64,000 nt of DNA, taken from assembly GCF_001597745.1 (NCBI RefSeq), contig NZ_LUHJ01000013.1, positions 96,213 through 160,212 on the forward strand, given 5' to 3'. Under the pieces are notes generated by a model that saw only the letters and a program-made list of their open reading frames with translations, had not been told where the DNA came from and searched no databases. Of the stretch, positions 27,773 to 36,067 are shown one piece after another. Both the position numbers and the translations under genes were made by a program. The number at the start of each line of letters is the position of its first letter. The first letter of the stretch is position 1. This DNA is from Anabaena sp. 4-3 (lineage in GTDB: Bacteria > Cyanobacteriota > Cyanobacteriia > Cyanobacteriales > Nostocaceae).

Positions 27773-27866
27773 GATCCAGTTTGATTTGTGAACAGATACG
27801 TAGTTATACTAAGTTGAGTTAAAAAATAATATTTAGAAATCAAGAAAGACGTATAATCCTGCTTGT

Positions 27867-27895
27867 GTAGGGGTTTAGGACTGCTAAAGCCCTAC
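27867..27895. repeat. Inverted repeat GTAGGGGTTTAG...CTAAAGCCCTAC
   Basis: Arms of about 11-12 bp with one indel around GACTG. A closely related, better preserved hairpin is at 28797-28823, on the other side of the repeat-protein gene. Confidence 0.7.
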
Positions 27896-27987
27896 TGTCT
27901 TTGACTGCAATTTGCTATTAGGTGAAAGTACGGCACCGAAGTCTGAAAAATGGTGCTGTAATTTCGGTTAACCCGCCCGATAAATAC

Positions 27988-28019
27988 TCAAAAACCCAGT
28001 TCTATGTAGGAACTGGGTT
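27988..28019 (-). terminator. Rho-independent terminator of the 19-residue-repeat protein gene
   Basis: On the minus strand a 10-bp stem AACCCAGTTC / GAACTGGGTT with a 7-nt loop runs into TTTTTGAG. It lies 38 bp after the stop codon of the gene at 28057. Confidence 0.85.
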
Positions 28020-28056
28020 AATGTGATTATTGCGAGGACTGAGATTAATCTTTAGC

Positions 28057-28545
28057 TTAATCTATAAAACCCATGAGGCTATCAGAATCATCAATAATAT
28101 TTGAAGCTACCGGACGGTTCCCCATGATCGAGTAGTTGCTAGAAATTACTAACGAACTAGAAGCAATGGGACGAATTCCCGAAAGATTAATGCTGTCAAC
28201 AACTTGTATTGTATTAGCCGCAATGGGACGAATTCCCATCACATTCATTGTCTCAACTACTTGCAAACTACTCGTACCAATGGGACGCAACCCAGCTACT
28301 GACATTGTTTCAGCTACGTGCAAGTCACTTCCGGCGATGGGACGGACTCCAGCAACAGCTAGTGTTCCCACTACCTCTTTTTTATCGGAATTTTCTCCCT
28401 GCACTGCTAAATTAGCACCTTCTGTGACTTGTTCTTGATTCAAGCTATGACCTTGATTGTTTTCAACTTCCACTGTTGTTTCTCCTTTAAGTTTGGCACG
28501 TCTTTGCCGAGGGCTGACCGTTTTGCCATTACTGCTGATGGTCAT
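28057..28545 (-). CDS. Protein with five 19-residue GxRPI repeats (unrecognised family)
   Basis: 162 residues. The first 57 are polar and charged. Then five tandem units of exactly 19 residues follow, with the Arg-Pro-Ile/Val triplet at 68, 87, 106, 125 and 144. The unit pattern is V-V-E-T-x-x-V-x-G-h-R-P-I-A-x-x-x-h-x (h, hydrophobic). A short acidic tail DDSDSLMGFID closes it. Regular small and hydrophobic spacing suggests a beta-solenoid or fibre-like stack. No signal peptide, Cys or catalytic motif. A GAGGTG ribosome-binding site precedes the ATG and a terminator follows, so it looks like a real single-gene transcript. I do not recognise the family and propose no function. Confidence 0.8.
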   Translation of the reverse strand: MTISSNGKTVSPRQRRAKLKGETTVEVENNQGHSLNQEQVTEGANLAVQGENSDKKEVVGTLAVAGVRPIAGSDLHVAETMSVAGLRPIGTSSLQVVETMNVMGIRPIAANTIQVVDSINLSGIRPIASSSLVISSNYSIMGNRPVASNIIDDSDSLMGFID

Positions 28546-28883
28546 AACTAGACACCTCTGGTTTATTAACTGAACTTTACAATATTTAAGGAAAAATTAG
28601 TTAATTTCCTATACAAGAGAGTGTAACCTTAAATAACCTTGCATAGATATAAGTATCTTCAAAACTGATACATAAGTAAATTTAAACTGCGAATTTTTGT
28701 AAAGTTAGATAGCTAATTGATAAGAGGAACTGGGAAGTAGGGTAAGCAAATTATCATGCTTGTGAGGTGTGATTTATTACATGATATCTTGGAAAATAGG
28801 GGTTTAGCAATGCTAAACCCCTACTCATGACTATCTTTGAACTGTTAACCGTCAACTGTCAACAGTCAACAATGATGGGAGAT
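28546..28883. other. Gene-free stretch between the repeat protein and ubiD
   Basis: AT-rich. It holds the hairpin at 28797-28823 and a short TTGACTG/CAACAGT-type heptamer run at about 28849-28871. No frame seen. Confidence 0.7.
28797..28823. repeat. Perfect hairpin TAGGGGTTTAGCA/TGCTAAACCCCTA
   Basis: 13-bp perfect arms with a single central A. Relative of 27867-27895. Lies 252 bp upstream of the repeat-protein start. Confidence 0.85.
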
Positions 28884-30392
28884 TTATTTAATGTCGTAAC
28901 CAAACAAATTCGGGTTAACTTCACCTAGTTGTAAATCAGCCAAACCATACTCAGACCATCTTCTCTCTACCATTGCGGCTATGTCGGAGTCAGACTCTAA
29001 AGGCGCGCCCCATTCGTGGTCTGTTTCTGGGGGAATTTTGGTGGTTGCATCAATACCCATGCGTCCACCTAAGCCGATTTTCTCGCTGGCAAAATCTAAA
29101 GTATCAAAGGGTGTATTTGGTAAAATGAATACGTCGCGTGTGGGGTCAACTTTGGAACTAATAGCCCAGACTACCTGACGGGGGTCACGGATATTAATGT
29201 CTTTATCGACAACAATCACAAATTTGGTGTAAGTGAATTGGGGTAATGCACTCCAAAATGCTAAAGCTGCTCGTCTGGCTTGTCCAGGATATGCTTTATC
29301 AATGGAAATAATTGCGGCTTTGTAACTCAAAGCTTCCATTGGTAGGAAGAAATCAACTATTTCTGAGACTTGTTGCCGTAGAATAGGAGTATAAATTCTA
29401 TTGAGGGCGATCGCCATCATCGCTTCTTCTTTCGGTGGACGACCGCTAAATGTGGTTAAATAAATTGGGTCTTGGCGGTGGGTCATACACTGAAAGCGAA
29501 TTAAAGGCGAATCTTCTACACCACCGTAGTAACCCATGTGGTCGCCAAAAGGCCCATCTGGTAAAACTTCCCCTGGTGTAATTGTCCCTTCTAAAACAAA
29601 CTCTGCATCGGCGGGTACTTCTAAATCTACGGTTTTACACTTTGCTAACTGCACTCCCGAACCGCCATATAATCCAGCAAATAACCATTCAGATAAATCG
29701 ACAGGGATAGGGGTAGCAGCAGCCATGATAATTAAAGGATCTACACCAAGTGCGATCGCTACTTCTAATTTTTTGCCATTTTCGGCAGCTTTGCGTAAAT
29801 GTCTCGCCCCACCCCGCACCGATAACCAGTGAACTGTCATGGTATTTTTAGATTGCAGTTGCAAGCGATATACACCGACATTCGGCGTACCTGTCTCACA
29901 ATCTTTAGTAATTACCAGTCCTAATGTGATAATCTTGCCAGCATCACCAGGGTAAGGACGAATCAAAGGTAATTGGTTTAAATCTAAATCATCGCCTTGA
30001 ATTACCACTTGCTGACAAGCGGGAAAAAAGTCCCGTCCTGGTTTCGCCTTCAGTACATCAAACAGCACTTTCCCAAAATCTATAGCCTGAGAAATCTTTT
30101 TTGGCGGTTTTGGTTGTTGCAGCATACTCAGCTTTTTACCCAGAGTCTCTAACTCTTGGGGATGCTGCATATTCATAGCCCAGCATATCCGTTCCACGGT
30201 TCCCATCAAATTCACAGCTACCGGGAAGGATGAGCCTTTGACGTTTTCAAATAACAAGCCAGGGCCACCTTGTTGTAGCATCCGGTTGGAAATCTCAGCA
30301 ATTTCTAAATCTGGGTCAACTAAGGCAGAAATTCGCCGCAATTGACCTTTTTCTTCTAAAATTTTAATGAATCCCCGCAAATCTCTGGCCAT
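28884..30392 (-). CDS. UbiD family decarboxylase
   Basis: About 502 residues. Members use prenylated FMN for reversible decarboxylation, for example of 4-hydroxy-3-polyprenylbenzoate in quinone synthesis. It starts MARDLRGFIKILEEKGQLRRI and contains NVGVYRLQLQSKNTMTVHW (prFMN/metal-site region) and PDGPFGDHMGYYGG, which carries the conserved Glu/Asp-rich active-site loop region. LTTFSGRPPKEEAMM and LGGRMGIDATTKIPPE follow. The frame opens at a TTG (30404), but the ATG at 30392 fits the family. Cyanobacteria make plastoquinone and phylloquinone, so the exact substrate is uncertain. No ubiX adjoins. Confidence 0.9.
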   Translation of the reverse strand: MARDLRGFIKILEEKGQLRRISALVDPDLEIAEISNRMLQQGGPGLLFENVKGSSFPVAVNLMGTVERICWAMNMQHPQELETLGKKLSMLQQPKPPKKISQAIDFGKVLFDVLKAKPGRDFFPACQQVVIQGDDLDLNQLPLIRPYPGDAGKIITLGLVITKDCETGTPNVGVYRLQLQSKNTMTVHWLSVRGGARHLRKAAENGKKLEVAIALGVDPLIIMAAATPIPVDLSEWLFAGLYGGSGVQLAKCKTVDLEVPADAEFVLEGTITPGEVLPDGPFGDHMGYYGGVEDSPLIRFQCMTHRQDPIYLTTFSGRPPKEEAMMAIALNRIYTPILRQQVSEIVDFFLPMEALSYKAAIISIDKAYPGQARRAALAFWSALPQFTYTKFVIVVDKDINIRDPRQVVWAISSKVDPTRDVFILPNTPFDTLDFASEKIGLGGRMGIDATTKIPPETDHEWGAPLESDSDIAAMVERRWSEYGLADLQLGEVNPNLFGYDIK

Positions 30393-30476
30393 AGTTCTAG
30401 TCAAGCTAAATATTTAAGAAGTGTAAACAGACTTCTTATATTATTAGCGATCGCTTGCTGTCGTGGATTGAAAATA

Positions 30477-30566
30477 GGGAGTGGGGAGTGGGGAGTGGGG
30501 AGGCAGGGGAGGCAGGGGAGGCAGGGGAAGCAGGGGAGGCAGGGGAGGCAGGGGAAGCAGGGGGAG
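30477..30566. repeat. Purine-rich array (GGGGAGT)n then (GGGGAGGCA)n
   Basis: Three GGGGAGT heptamers pass into about eight GGGGAGGCA/GGGGAAGCA nonamers. Non-coding STRR-type sequence upstream of ubiD. Confidence 0.9.
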
Positions 30567-30570
30567 AAAA

Positions 30571-30650
30571 ACTAATGACTAATGACTAATGACTAATAAC
30601 CAATGACTAATGACTAATGACTAATGACTAATGACTAATGACTAATGACG
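30571..30650. repeat. Heptamer array (TAATGAC)n
   Basis: About eleven TAATGAC-type heptamers with one variant (TAATAACCAATGAC). Continuous with the preceding array. Confidence 0.95.
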
Positions 30651-30751
30651 TTAACTATAAATTAACCATGAGGCTGACTTTCCTTAACCCCTAACAGCAT
30701 TAATTTCAGTTATCTTAATTATGGATAGGCATTATTTCCTATAAATAAGCA

Positions 30752-30836
30752 CTACCCGCATCAAACATGGCTCAAAAATACCGTGCCATCCTGGCAGTCA
30801 GTCTGGTGACATAGACTCTGCCAGGTTTATTTTTTT
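30752..30836 (+). ncRNA. Candidate small RNA ending in a strong terminator
   Basis: A plus-strand hairpin CCTGGCAG-TC-AGTCT / AGACT-CTGCCAGG (30790-30825) is followed by TTTATTTTTTT. No coding gene lies upstream on this strand for it to terminate, because ubiD is divergent. A -10-like TATAAAT sits at 30740-30746, which would give a transcript of about 85 nt starting near 30752. I cannot match it to a named cyanobacterial sRNA. Its start is approximate. Confidence 0.5.
30790..30836 (+). terminator. Rho-independent terminator
   Basis: 8-bp outer stem plus 5-bp inner stem separated by a 2-nt bulge, 8-nt loop, then an 11-nt T-rich tract. One of the best terminators in the window. Confidence 0.85.
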
Positions 30837-30919
30837 AGATATCTGCAATTGCGATCGCCCTCCCATCGGGAAATTAATGATATCATGTCCGTTTGAATAG
30901 TTATCATATCTGTTGGGGT

Positions 30920-30943
30920 AGGGAACTCTTAACAGGGAACAGG
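30920..30943. repeat. 24-bp direct repeat, copy 1 (copy 2 at 31158-31181)
   Basis: AGGGAACTCTTAACAGGGAA followed by CAGG is repeated exactly 238 bp downstream at 31158-31181. Each copy is followed by more GGGAAC/GGGAAAA runs. Non-coding. Confidence 0.9.
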
Positions 30944-31327
30944 GAACAAGAAAAGAGAAAAGGGAAAAGGGAAAAGATCAGCATCGAAAACTTATCATAA
31001 GTAATTAGCCGGACATAATATGACTCATCACTCTCTGGTGGTGGTCTAAGAATGCCAAAATTTTATGAAATTGGTGCAACATTTCTGCATGAATTTAAGT
31101 ATTGGTACAATGCAGCATATTGCTTGATTATCAAATTTTTTTATTGAAAATTACAGCAGGGAACTCTTAACAGGGAACAGGAAGGATCAGGGAACCGGTT
31201 TGAAAGTCTCTGAGCATCAGGTTTTGTTCCTAAAATTTGTACCTCATTTACCCCAAAACTGCTGTAAGTTTAATCAGCCAGAAACAAGGCTAAAATAAAA
31301 CTTTTTTTAAACACAGTTTAAATATCT

Positions 31328-31357
31328 CTTCACTTACCCTTAACCTGAATTAAAACT
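31328..31357 (+). promoter_or_regulatory. Putative Pho box upstream of pstS
   Basis: Three 8-bp units at 11-bp spacing: CTTCACTT, acc, CTTAACCT, gaa, TTAAAACT. This matches the cyanobacterial PhoB/SphR box layout (consensus near CTTAACCT with 3-bp spacers). A TATTAAAT sequence follows at about 31382 and the pstS ATG is at 31422. It predicts induction at low phosphate. Confidence 0.7.
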
Positions 31358-31421
31358 AAAAAATGTACTTTAATTACGGCTTTATTAAATGCAGCTAGTA
31401 TTCCTTTAAATACGAGGCAAT

Positions 31422-32465
31422 ATGATTTCTTCACCCACCGTTTTTCAGCGTGTATTTAGCACAGCAGTTGTAGCATCTGCTGTGACACTTACTCCTATTT
31501 TTACAGCTACGGCTCAAGCGCAAACTCTCAACGGTGCTGGAGCAACTTTCCCGGCTCCACTATATGAAAGATATGCGCGTGAAGTGAGAAAGAAACATCC
31601 AGAGTTAAAAATTAACTACCAAGGGATTGGTAGCGGTGGTGGGATTCGTCAAACGATAGCTGGAACAGTTGACTTTGGCGGTAGCGATGCGGCAATGACA
31701 GATAGTGACATGGCTAAAGTTAAAAGAGGTGTGATTTTAGTTCCCACCGCCGGTGGTGCTGTTTCTGTTGTTTACAACGTTCCTGGTGTCAATAATCTCA
31801 GATTGTCTCGTACTACATTACCAGCTATTTTTTCTGGTCAAATCACCAATTGGAATGATGCAAAAATTAGAGCTGATAACCCTGGTGTGAACCTGCCAAA
31901 TCAACCAATTCGATTTGTAGTTCGTGCTGATAGTAGTGGTACAACTTTCATTTTTACTAACCACTTGAGCAGCATTAATGGTTATTTTAAGGGCAGAATT
32001 GGTGCTAATACTGCTCCTAAATGGACTTTACCAAACGTCCTCAGAGGTAAAGGTAATCCTGGGGTAGCGGCTTTAGTAGCGCGCACTCCTGGCTCTATTG
32101 GATATGTAGAATATTCCTACGCTGTCAAAAATAACATCAGATCAGCGCAGATACAAAATAGAAGAGGGGAATTTGTGGCTCCTTCTTTACAAACAGCAAA
32201 CGCCGCTTTAGCAGCTGTCAGCTTCCCTGATAACTTCCGTACTTTTGTCGGTGATCCAGCACAAGGTTATCCCATTGTTGGATTGACTTGGATGATGGTT
32301 TATAGACAGTATCCAACTGCTGCTAAAGCTGAAGCTGTCAGAAAATGGATTAACTGGGTATTAAGAGATGGTCAACAATTTAATGATGACCTTAACTATA
32401 CCCGAATTCCTGCGGAAGTCGCAAACCGGGTACTACAAAAAGTAAATAGCAATGTTAAGCCTTAA
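31422..32465 (+). CDS. pstS: Phosphate ABC transporter substrate-binding protein
   Basis: Periplasmic phosphate-binding protein. 347 residues with a signal peptide (about 1-33, ending TAQAQ). The family core follows: LNGAGATFPAPLYERY, YQGIGSGGGIRQ, VDFGGSDAAM, FVVRADSSGTTFIFTNHL and GSIGYVEYSYAV. The phosphate-contacting Thr, Ser, Asp and Arg positions are present. It heads the pst operon behind a Pho box; the next gene starts 54 bp on, after an intercistronic hairpin. Confidence 0.97.
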   Translation: MISSPTVFQRVFSTAVVASAVTLTPIFTATAQAQTLNGAGATFPAPLYERYAREVRKKHPELKINYQGIGSGGGIRQTIAGTVDFGGSDAAMTDSDMAKVKRGVILVPTAGGAVSVVYNVPGVNNLRLSRTTLPAIFSGQITNWNDAKIRADNPGVNLPNQPIRFVVRADSSGTTFIFTNHLSSINGYFKGRIGANTAPKWTLPNVLRGKGNPGVAALVARTPGSIGYVEYSYAVKNNIRSAQIQNRRGEFVAPSLQTANAALAAVSFPDNFRTFVGDPAQGYPIVGLTWMMVYRQYPTAAKAEAVRKWINWVLRDGQQFNDDLNYTRIPAEVANRVLQKVNSNVKP

Positions 32466-32496
32466 TTGGCAATCTAACTAATTGTTTATGAATTTT

Positions 32497-32517
32497 GGGT
32501 GGGCGATTTGTCCACCC
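32497..32517 (+). promoter_or_regulatory. Intercistronic hairpin between pstS and pstC
   Basis: GGGTGGG / TCCACCC, a 7-bp stem with a 7-nt loop, 31 bp after the pstS stop and 2 bp before the likely pstC ATG. Such hairpins can stabilise the upstream message so that binding protein exceeds permease. There is no T-run, so it is not a simple terminator. Confidence 0.55.
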
Positions 32518-32519
32518 TC

Positions 32520-33563
32520 ATGAATATCAAATCATCTGATTATCTAGTTGAAAAAGACTTTATGGCGAATTTATCTCAACCATCTGATGAGCATTCATCA
32601 AGTCAAGCCAATTTAGGTAATGAAAATTTTAACTTAACAGCTAATGATGGGGTAAATTTTTGGCTAGAACAGGGATTTACAAGGCTAGTATATCTATTTT
32701 CTGCCATCACAGTGACAGTATTGTTTGTGATGAGTTGGATTATTTTTCAAGAAGCTAAACCAGCAATTGCACAATTTGGCATTGGGTTTATATGGGGTAA
32801 AGATTGGGATGTAGGTAATGAGATTTTTGGAGCTTTACCTTATATTTATGGTACTCTGGTCAGTAGTGCGATCGCCATTTTTTTAGCCTTTCCTGTAGGT
32901 CTAGCAGTTGCCTTAGTCACGAGCGAAAATTTCTTACTGCCATCTGTACAAACCACATTAGCATTTGTGGTGGAATTAATTGCAGCCATCCCCAGCGTCA
33001 TTGTTGGTTTATGGGGAATTTTTATATTTATTCCGGTGATCGAACCCTTACAACAATGGTTAGCCAATAACCTGAAATGGATACCAATATTTAAATCAGA
33101 TTTCCCTGTCGGCACAAATATGTTAACAGCAGGGATAATTTTAGCCATTATGATTTTACCAACAATGGCAGCAATTACCCGTGATGTTTTACTGGCTATT
33201 CCCCAACAATTACGTACTGCTTCTATGGCTTTGGGTGGTACTCGTTGGGAAACAATTTTTCGGGTGTTGTTACCTGCGGGGTTCTCTGGAATTGTCAGCG
33301 CAGCCATGCTGGCTTTAGGGCGTGCTTTGGGTGAAACTATGGCCGTGACTATGGTAATTGGTAACTCGGCTCAAATTAGCTTATCTTTGCTTGATCCAGC
33401 CTATACAATTCCTTCTGTATTAGCTAATGAATTTGCCGAAGCTACCCCAGGTTTACATATTGGGGCTTTAAGTTATTTGGGGTTAATTTTATTTGCTTTA
33501 ACTCTTGTTGTAAATATTGGCGCACGGTTATTAGTGCAGTGGGTAGGGAGAAAAAATAAATAA
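32520..33563 (+). CDS. pstC: Phosphate ABC transporter permease PstC
   Basis: About 347 residues with a polar N-terminal tail (about 50) and six membrane helices. Visible parts are ALPYIYGTLVSSAIAIFLAFPVGLAVAL and the EAA-type coupling loop AIPQQLRTASMALGGTRWETIFRVLLPAGFSGIVSAAMLALGRALGETMAV. The open frame reaches a GTG at 32499, but that codon is inside the intercistronic hairpin; ATG 32520 (or ATG 32562) is more likely. It pairs with PstA to form the channel. Confidence 0.95.
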   Translation: MNIKSSDYLVEKDFMANLSQPSDEHSSSQANLGNENFNLTANDGVNFWLEQGFTRLVYLFSAITVTVLFVMSWIIFQEAKPAIAQFGIGFIWGKDWDVGNEIFGALPYIYGTLVSSAIAIFLAFPVGLAVALVTSENFLLPSVQTTLAFVVELIAAIPSVIVGLWGIFIFIPVIEPLQQWLANNLKWIPIFKSDFPVGTNMLTAGIILAIMILPTMAAITRDVLLAIPQQLRTASMALGGTRWETIFRVLLPAGFSGIVSAAMLALGRALGETMAVTMVIGNSAQISLSLLDPAYTIPSVLANEFAEATPGLHIGALSYLGLILFALTLVVNIGARLLVQWVGRKNK

Positions 33564-33622
33564 ATTTTTCATCCATCAACACATCTTGATATATCTTGAG
33601 TTAATTAACAAATTTTCCCGAA

Positions 33623-34504
33623 ATGAGTAATTATCAACCGTCAGAAATAGATAAATTATTAGCAGCAGAATTATACAAACCGCTACCCAAAGACAGACTG
33701 TTATTCACTTATTTCATGAATGCAGTGGCGTTCACATTTTCGGTTTTAGCTTTAATTCCTCTCATATCTATCCTGTGGGAAATTATTGTGCGAGGTATTA
33801 GTGGACTCAGCACAGAAATGTTTGTCAAAACAGTGATTGACAACGGCTTTGCTAATGCCATTTTAGGAACAATCACAGTTGTCATCGTTGGCTGTGTATT
33901 CAGTCTTCCCATCGGTTTATTTACAGGGATATTTCTCGCGGAATTTGGGAAAACTAATGCTATAGCTCGTTTCGTTCGTTTTATTACCAGTATCATGACT
34001 GGTGTTCCTTCGATTGTGGTGGGAATATTTGCTTATGGTGTGATTGTTTTATGGACTAAAAAATTTAGTGCGATCGCCGGTGGTTTTGCTCTAGCTACAA
34101 TCATGCTACCTATTATTGTACTAACTACAGAGGAAGCTTTAAAACTGATTCCCATAGACCAACGTCTCGCCTCTGCGGCTTTAGGCGGTACACGCTTACA
34201 AACTACTTTTCGTGTCATCGTTAAAGCTGCACTACCCGCCATCACTACAGGAGTCTTACTAGCTGTAGCGCGTGCGGCTGGAGAAACAGCACCTCTAATT
34301 TTCACAGCTTTATTTAGTTTAGATTGGTCGCCGGGATTATTTAGTCCTACCGCTTCCTTACCAGTATTAATTTTTAACCTCTACAACGACCCCGACCCAG
34401 AAAGAAACCGACTGGTTTGGACTACTTCCATAGTTTTACTTGGCTTAGTTTTGTGTGTGAGCGTGATTTCTCGCCTAGTTACCAGGAAGAAAAAAATTAA
34501 CTAA
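33623..34504 (+). CDS. pstA: Phosphate ABC transporter permease PstA
   Basis: 293 residues with six membrane helices, starting 59 bp after pstC. Motifs: [24 protein letters not shown], the coupling loop [51 protein letters not shown], and the C-terminal [13 protein letters not shown]. Normal length and order for a PstA. Followed by pstB after 47 bp. Confidence 0.95.
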   Translation: MSNYQPSEIDKLLAAELYKPLPKDRLLFTYFMNAVAFTFSVLALIPLISILWEIIVRGISGLSTEMFVKTVIDNGFANAILGTITVVIVGCVFSLPIGLFTGIFLAEFGKTNAIARFVRFITSIMTGVPSIVVGIFAYGVIVLWTKKFSAIAGGFALATIMLPIIVLTTEEALKLIPIDQRLASAALGGTRLQTTFRVIVKAALPAITTGVLLAVARAAGETAPLIFTALFSLDWSPGLFSPTASLPVLIFNLYNDPDPERNRLVWTTSIVLLGLVLCVSVISRLVTRKKKIN

Positions 34505-34551
34505 CAAGTTCACAATTTAGAACTCAGGAGTCAGCATTTAAAACCTTAATT

Positions 34552-35331
34552 ATGAGTCAACTAAACCCTTCTATCAAAGTTAAAAACCTCAGCTTTTACT
34601 ACAACACCTCTAAAGCAATTGAAGGGGTGTCTATGGACATTTACCAAAACCATGTTACTGCGATTATTGGCCCTAGTGGATGCGGTAAATCAACTTTTAT
34701 TAAAACCCTCAATCGCATTAGTGAGTTAGAAGGGCCCGTAAAAGTAGAAGGAAGTGTAGAATTTTTTGGTCAAAATATTTACGACCCAAAAATTAATATT
34801 AATAGATTACGCCGCCAAATAGGGATGGTGTTTCAAAGACCAAATCCTTTTCCCATGAGCATCTATGAAAATGTTGCCTATGGTGTGAGAATAACAAGTA
34901 GACTTCCTCAAACAGAATTAGATGAAATTGTTGAATCTGCACTCAAAGGTGCTGCACTCTGGAACGAAGTGAAAGATAAGTTATATCAATCAGCTTTAGG
35001 ACTTTCTGGAGGACAACAACAAAGACTTTGTATTGCTCGTGCTTTAGCTGTTAAACCAAAAGTTTTATTGATGGATGAACCTTGTTCAGCACTTGACCCC
35101 ATCGCTACCATGAAAGTTGAAGAACTGATTCACAGTTTACGTTCTGAACTCACCATTGCCATTGTCACTCACAATATGCAACAAGCGACTCGCGTCTCTG
35201 ATTTTACTGCTTTTTTTAGCACTGATGAAAGTCGTATTGGTCAGATGGTCGAGTTTGGGGCAACAACTCAAATTTTTAGTAATCCTCTCGATCCTCGTAC
35301 CCGTGACTACGTTTCAGGACGTTTTGGTTAA
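34552..35331 (+). CDS. pstB: Phosphate ABC transporter ATPase PstB
   Basis: 259-residue ATPase with Walker [10 protein letters not shown] (40-48), Q-loop Gln95 in [10 protein letters not shown], signature LSGGQQQR, Walker B VLLMDEP, D-loop SALDP and switch His in VTHNMQQ. All catalytic motifs are intact. Last gene of the compact pstSCAB set; a 736-bp gap separates it from the paralogue at 36068. Confidence 0.96.
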   Translation: MSQLNPSIKVKNLSFYYNTSKAIEGVSMDIYQNHVTAIIGPSGCGKSTFIKTLNRISELEGPVKVEGSVEFFGQNIYDPKININRLRRQIGMVFQRPNPFPMSIYENVAYGVRITSRLPQTELDEIVESALKGAALWNEVKDKLYQSALGLSGGQQQRLCIARALAVKPKVLLMDEPCSALDPIATMKVEELIHSLRSELTIAIVTHNMQQATRVSDFTAFFSTDESRIGQMVEFGATTQIFSNPLDPRTRDYVSGRFG

Positions 35332-36067
35332 ATTTTAGTGAGGGAGTGATATAGTTTTAAGCTGTATCATTACCCTAAAAGTTACGTTTATATAAATTGA
35401 TATATATTTAATAAAGTTTTTACGGTAAACAGTTTGTTGATAGTGGAGACTTTACTCCTCGATTGTGGCAGGAATAAAGCCCTGACTACGAAATCAAAAT
35501 TCATAAGAATTTATGAATATTTTTTATTTTTTTTTGTATATAGTAATTAGTTTTTTTGTAAAATTAATCCTAAAAGTAGCTCAAACTGCTGATGTAAGCT
35601 GATACTTGATGCACCTGTCTGTCAAGTTTAGCGTTAATGTTAATCCTTCTCAGGTTTTATCAAGGATAAATGTTAAACCAATCAGTAAATTTACTGTTGT
35701 TTTTTCTCTATAGCCTATTAAATTAATAGATTTTCTGAGATTAGCCTACAGACATGACATAATTCAGATGATGATTGAAAACTAAGAAATTTATCAGTGA
35801 TTGAAAACCATGAATATACAAGAATTACATAATGTTTTGTTTTGTTTACTTACCACATAATTAAATGAGGTTAGAAATATTTTATCCCAGCCAATAATCT
35901 TGTTATTGATTTGCTTCTGCTCAATGCTGTGATTTAGCTATACATGAACCTTATTTTTCTGTTTAGAGAATCATAGCGAGTCCATATTGGCTTTGCAAAT
36001 AGTGAAACAACAGCACTGATTTTTCCTGATTTGTTGAGTCAATATTTATTGCACAAGTTGTACCAGG
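35332..36067. other. Gene-free AT-rich stretch between the two pstB genes
   Basis: 736 bp, strongly AT-rich. A small stem TGATATAG / CTGTATCA (about 35347-35369) follows pstB but lacks a T-run. A degenerate inverted repeat is seen near 35440-35490. I see no frame, and no clear Pho box upstream of pstB2. Confidence 0.65.

Larger units (their letters stand above)
27501..28056. other. Gene-free stretch with a MITE-like element and two hairpins
   Basis: About 555 bp of AT-rich sequence. It carries a 113-bp element with GGACTTACGCA-type terminal inverted repeats (27660-27772), a small inverted repeat (27867-27895) and the terminator of the repeat-protein gene (27988-28019). Short open frames here overlap these elements and look accidental. 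Confidence 0.75.
30393..31421. other. Long intergenic region with arrays, a candidate sRNA, direct repeats and a Pho box
   Basis: 1.03 kb between the divergent ubiD and pstS genes. In order: GGGGAGGCA-type repeats, a TAATGAC array, a candidate small RNA with a strong terminator (30752-30836), two copies of a 24-bp direct repeat (30920 and 31158), and the pstS regulatory region (31328 onward). No protein-coding frame is credible. Confidence 0.8.

Noticed and set aside
27522-27843. Short minus-strand frames upstream of the DUF2235 gene
   Set aside because: They coincide with the MITE-like element and AT-rich sequence; no ribosome-binding site or family.
6151-30650. Heptamer and nonamer arrays as CRISPR
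   Set aside because: Units are 7-9 bp and contiguous with no spacers; they are STRR-type repeats.
30752-30836. Identification of the candidate RNA as Yfr1, Yfr2 or PsrR1
   Set aside because: The conserved loop motifs I remember for these RNAs are not present.
32499-32519. GTG start for pstC at 32499
   Set aside because: The codon lies inside the intercistronic hairpin, and the first 21 residues would be non-family; ATG 32520 or 32562 is more likely.
35341-35369. Terminator after pstB
   Set aside because: A stem with a G-U pair exists but no T-tract follows, so termination cannot be claimed.
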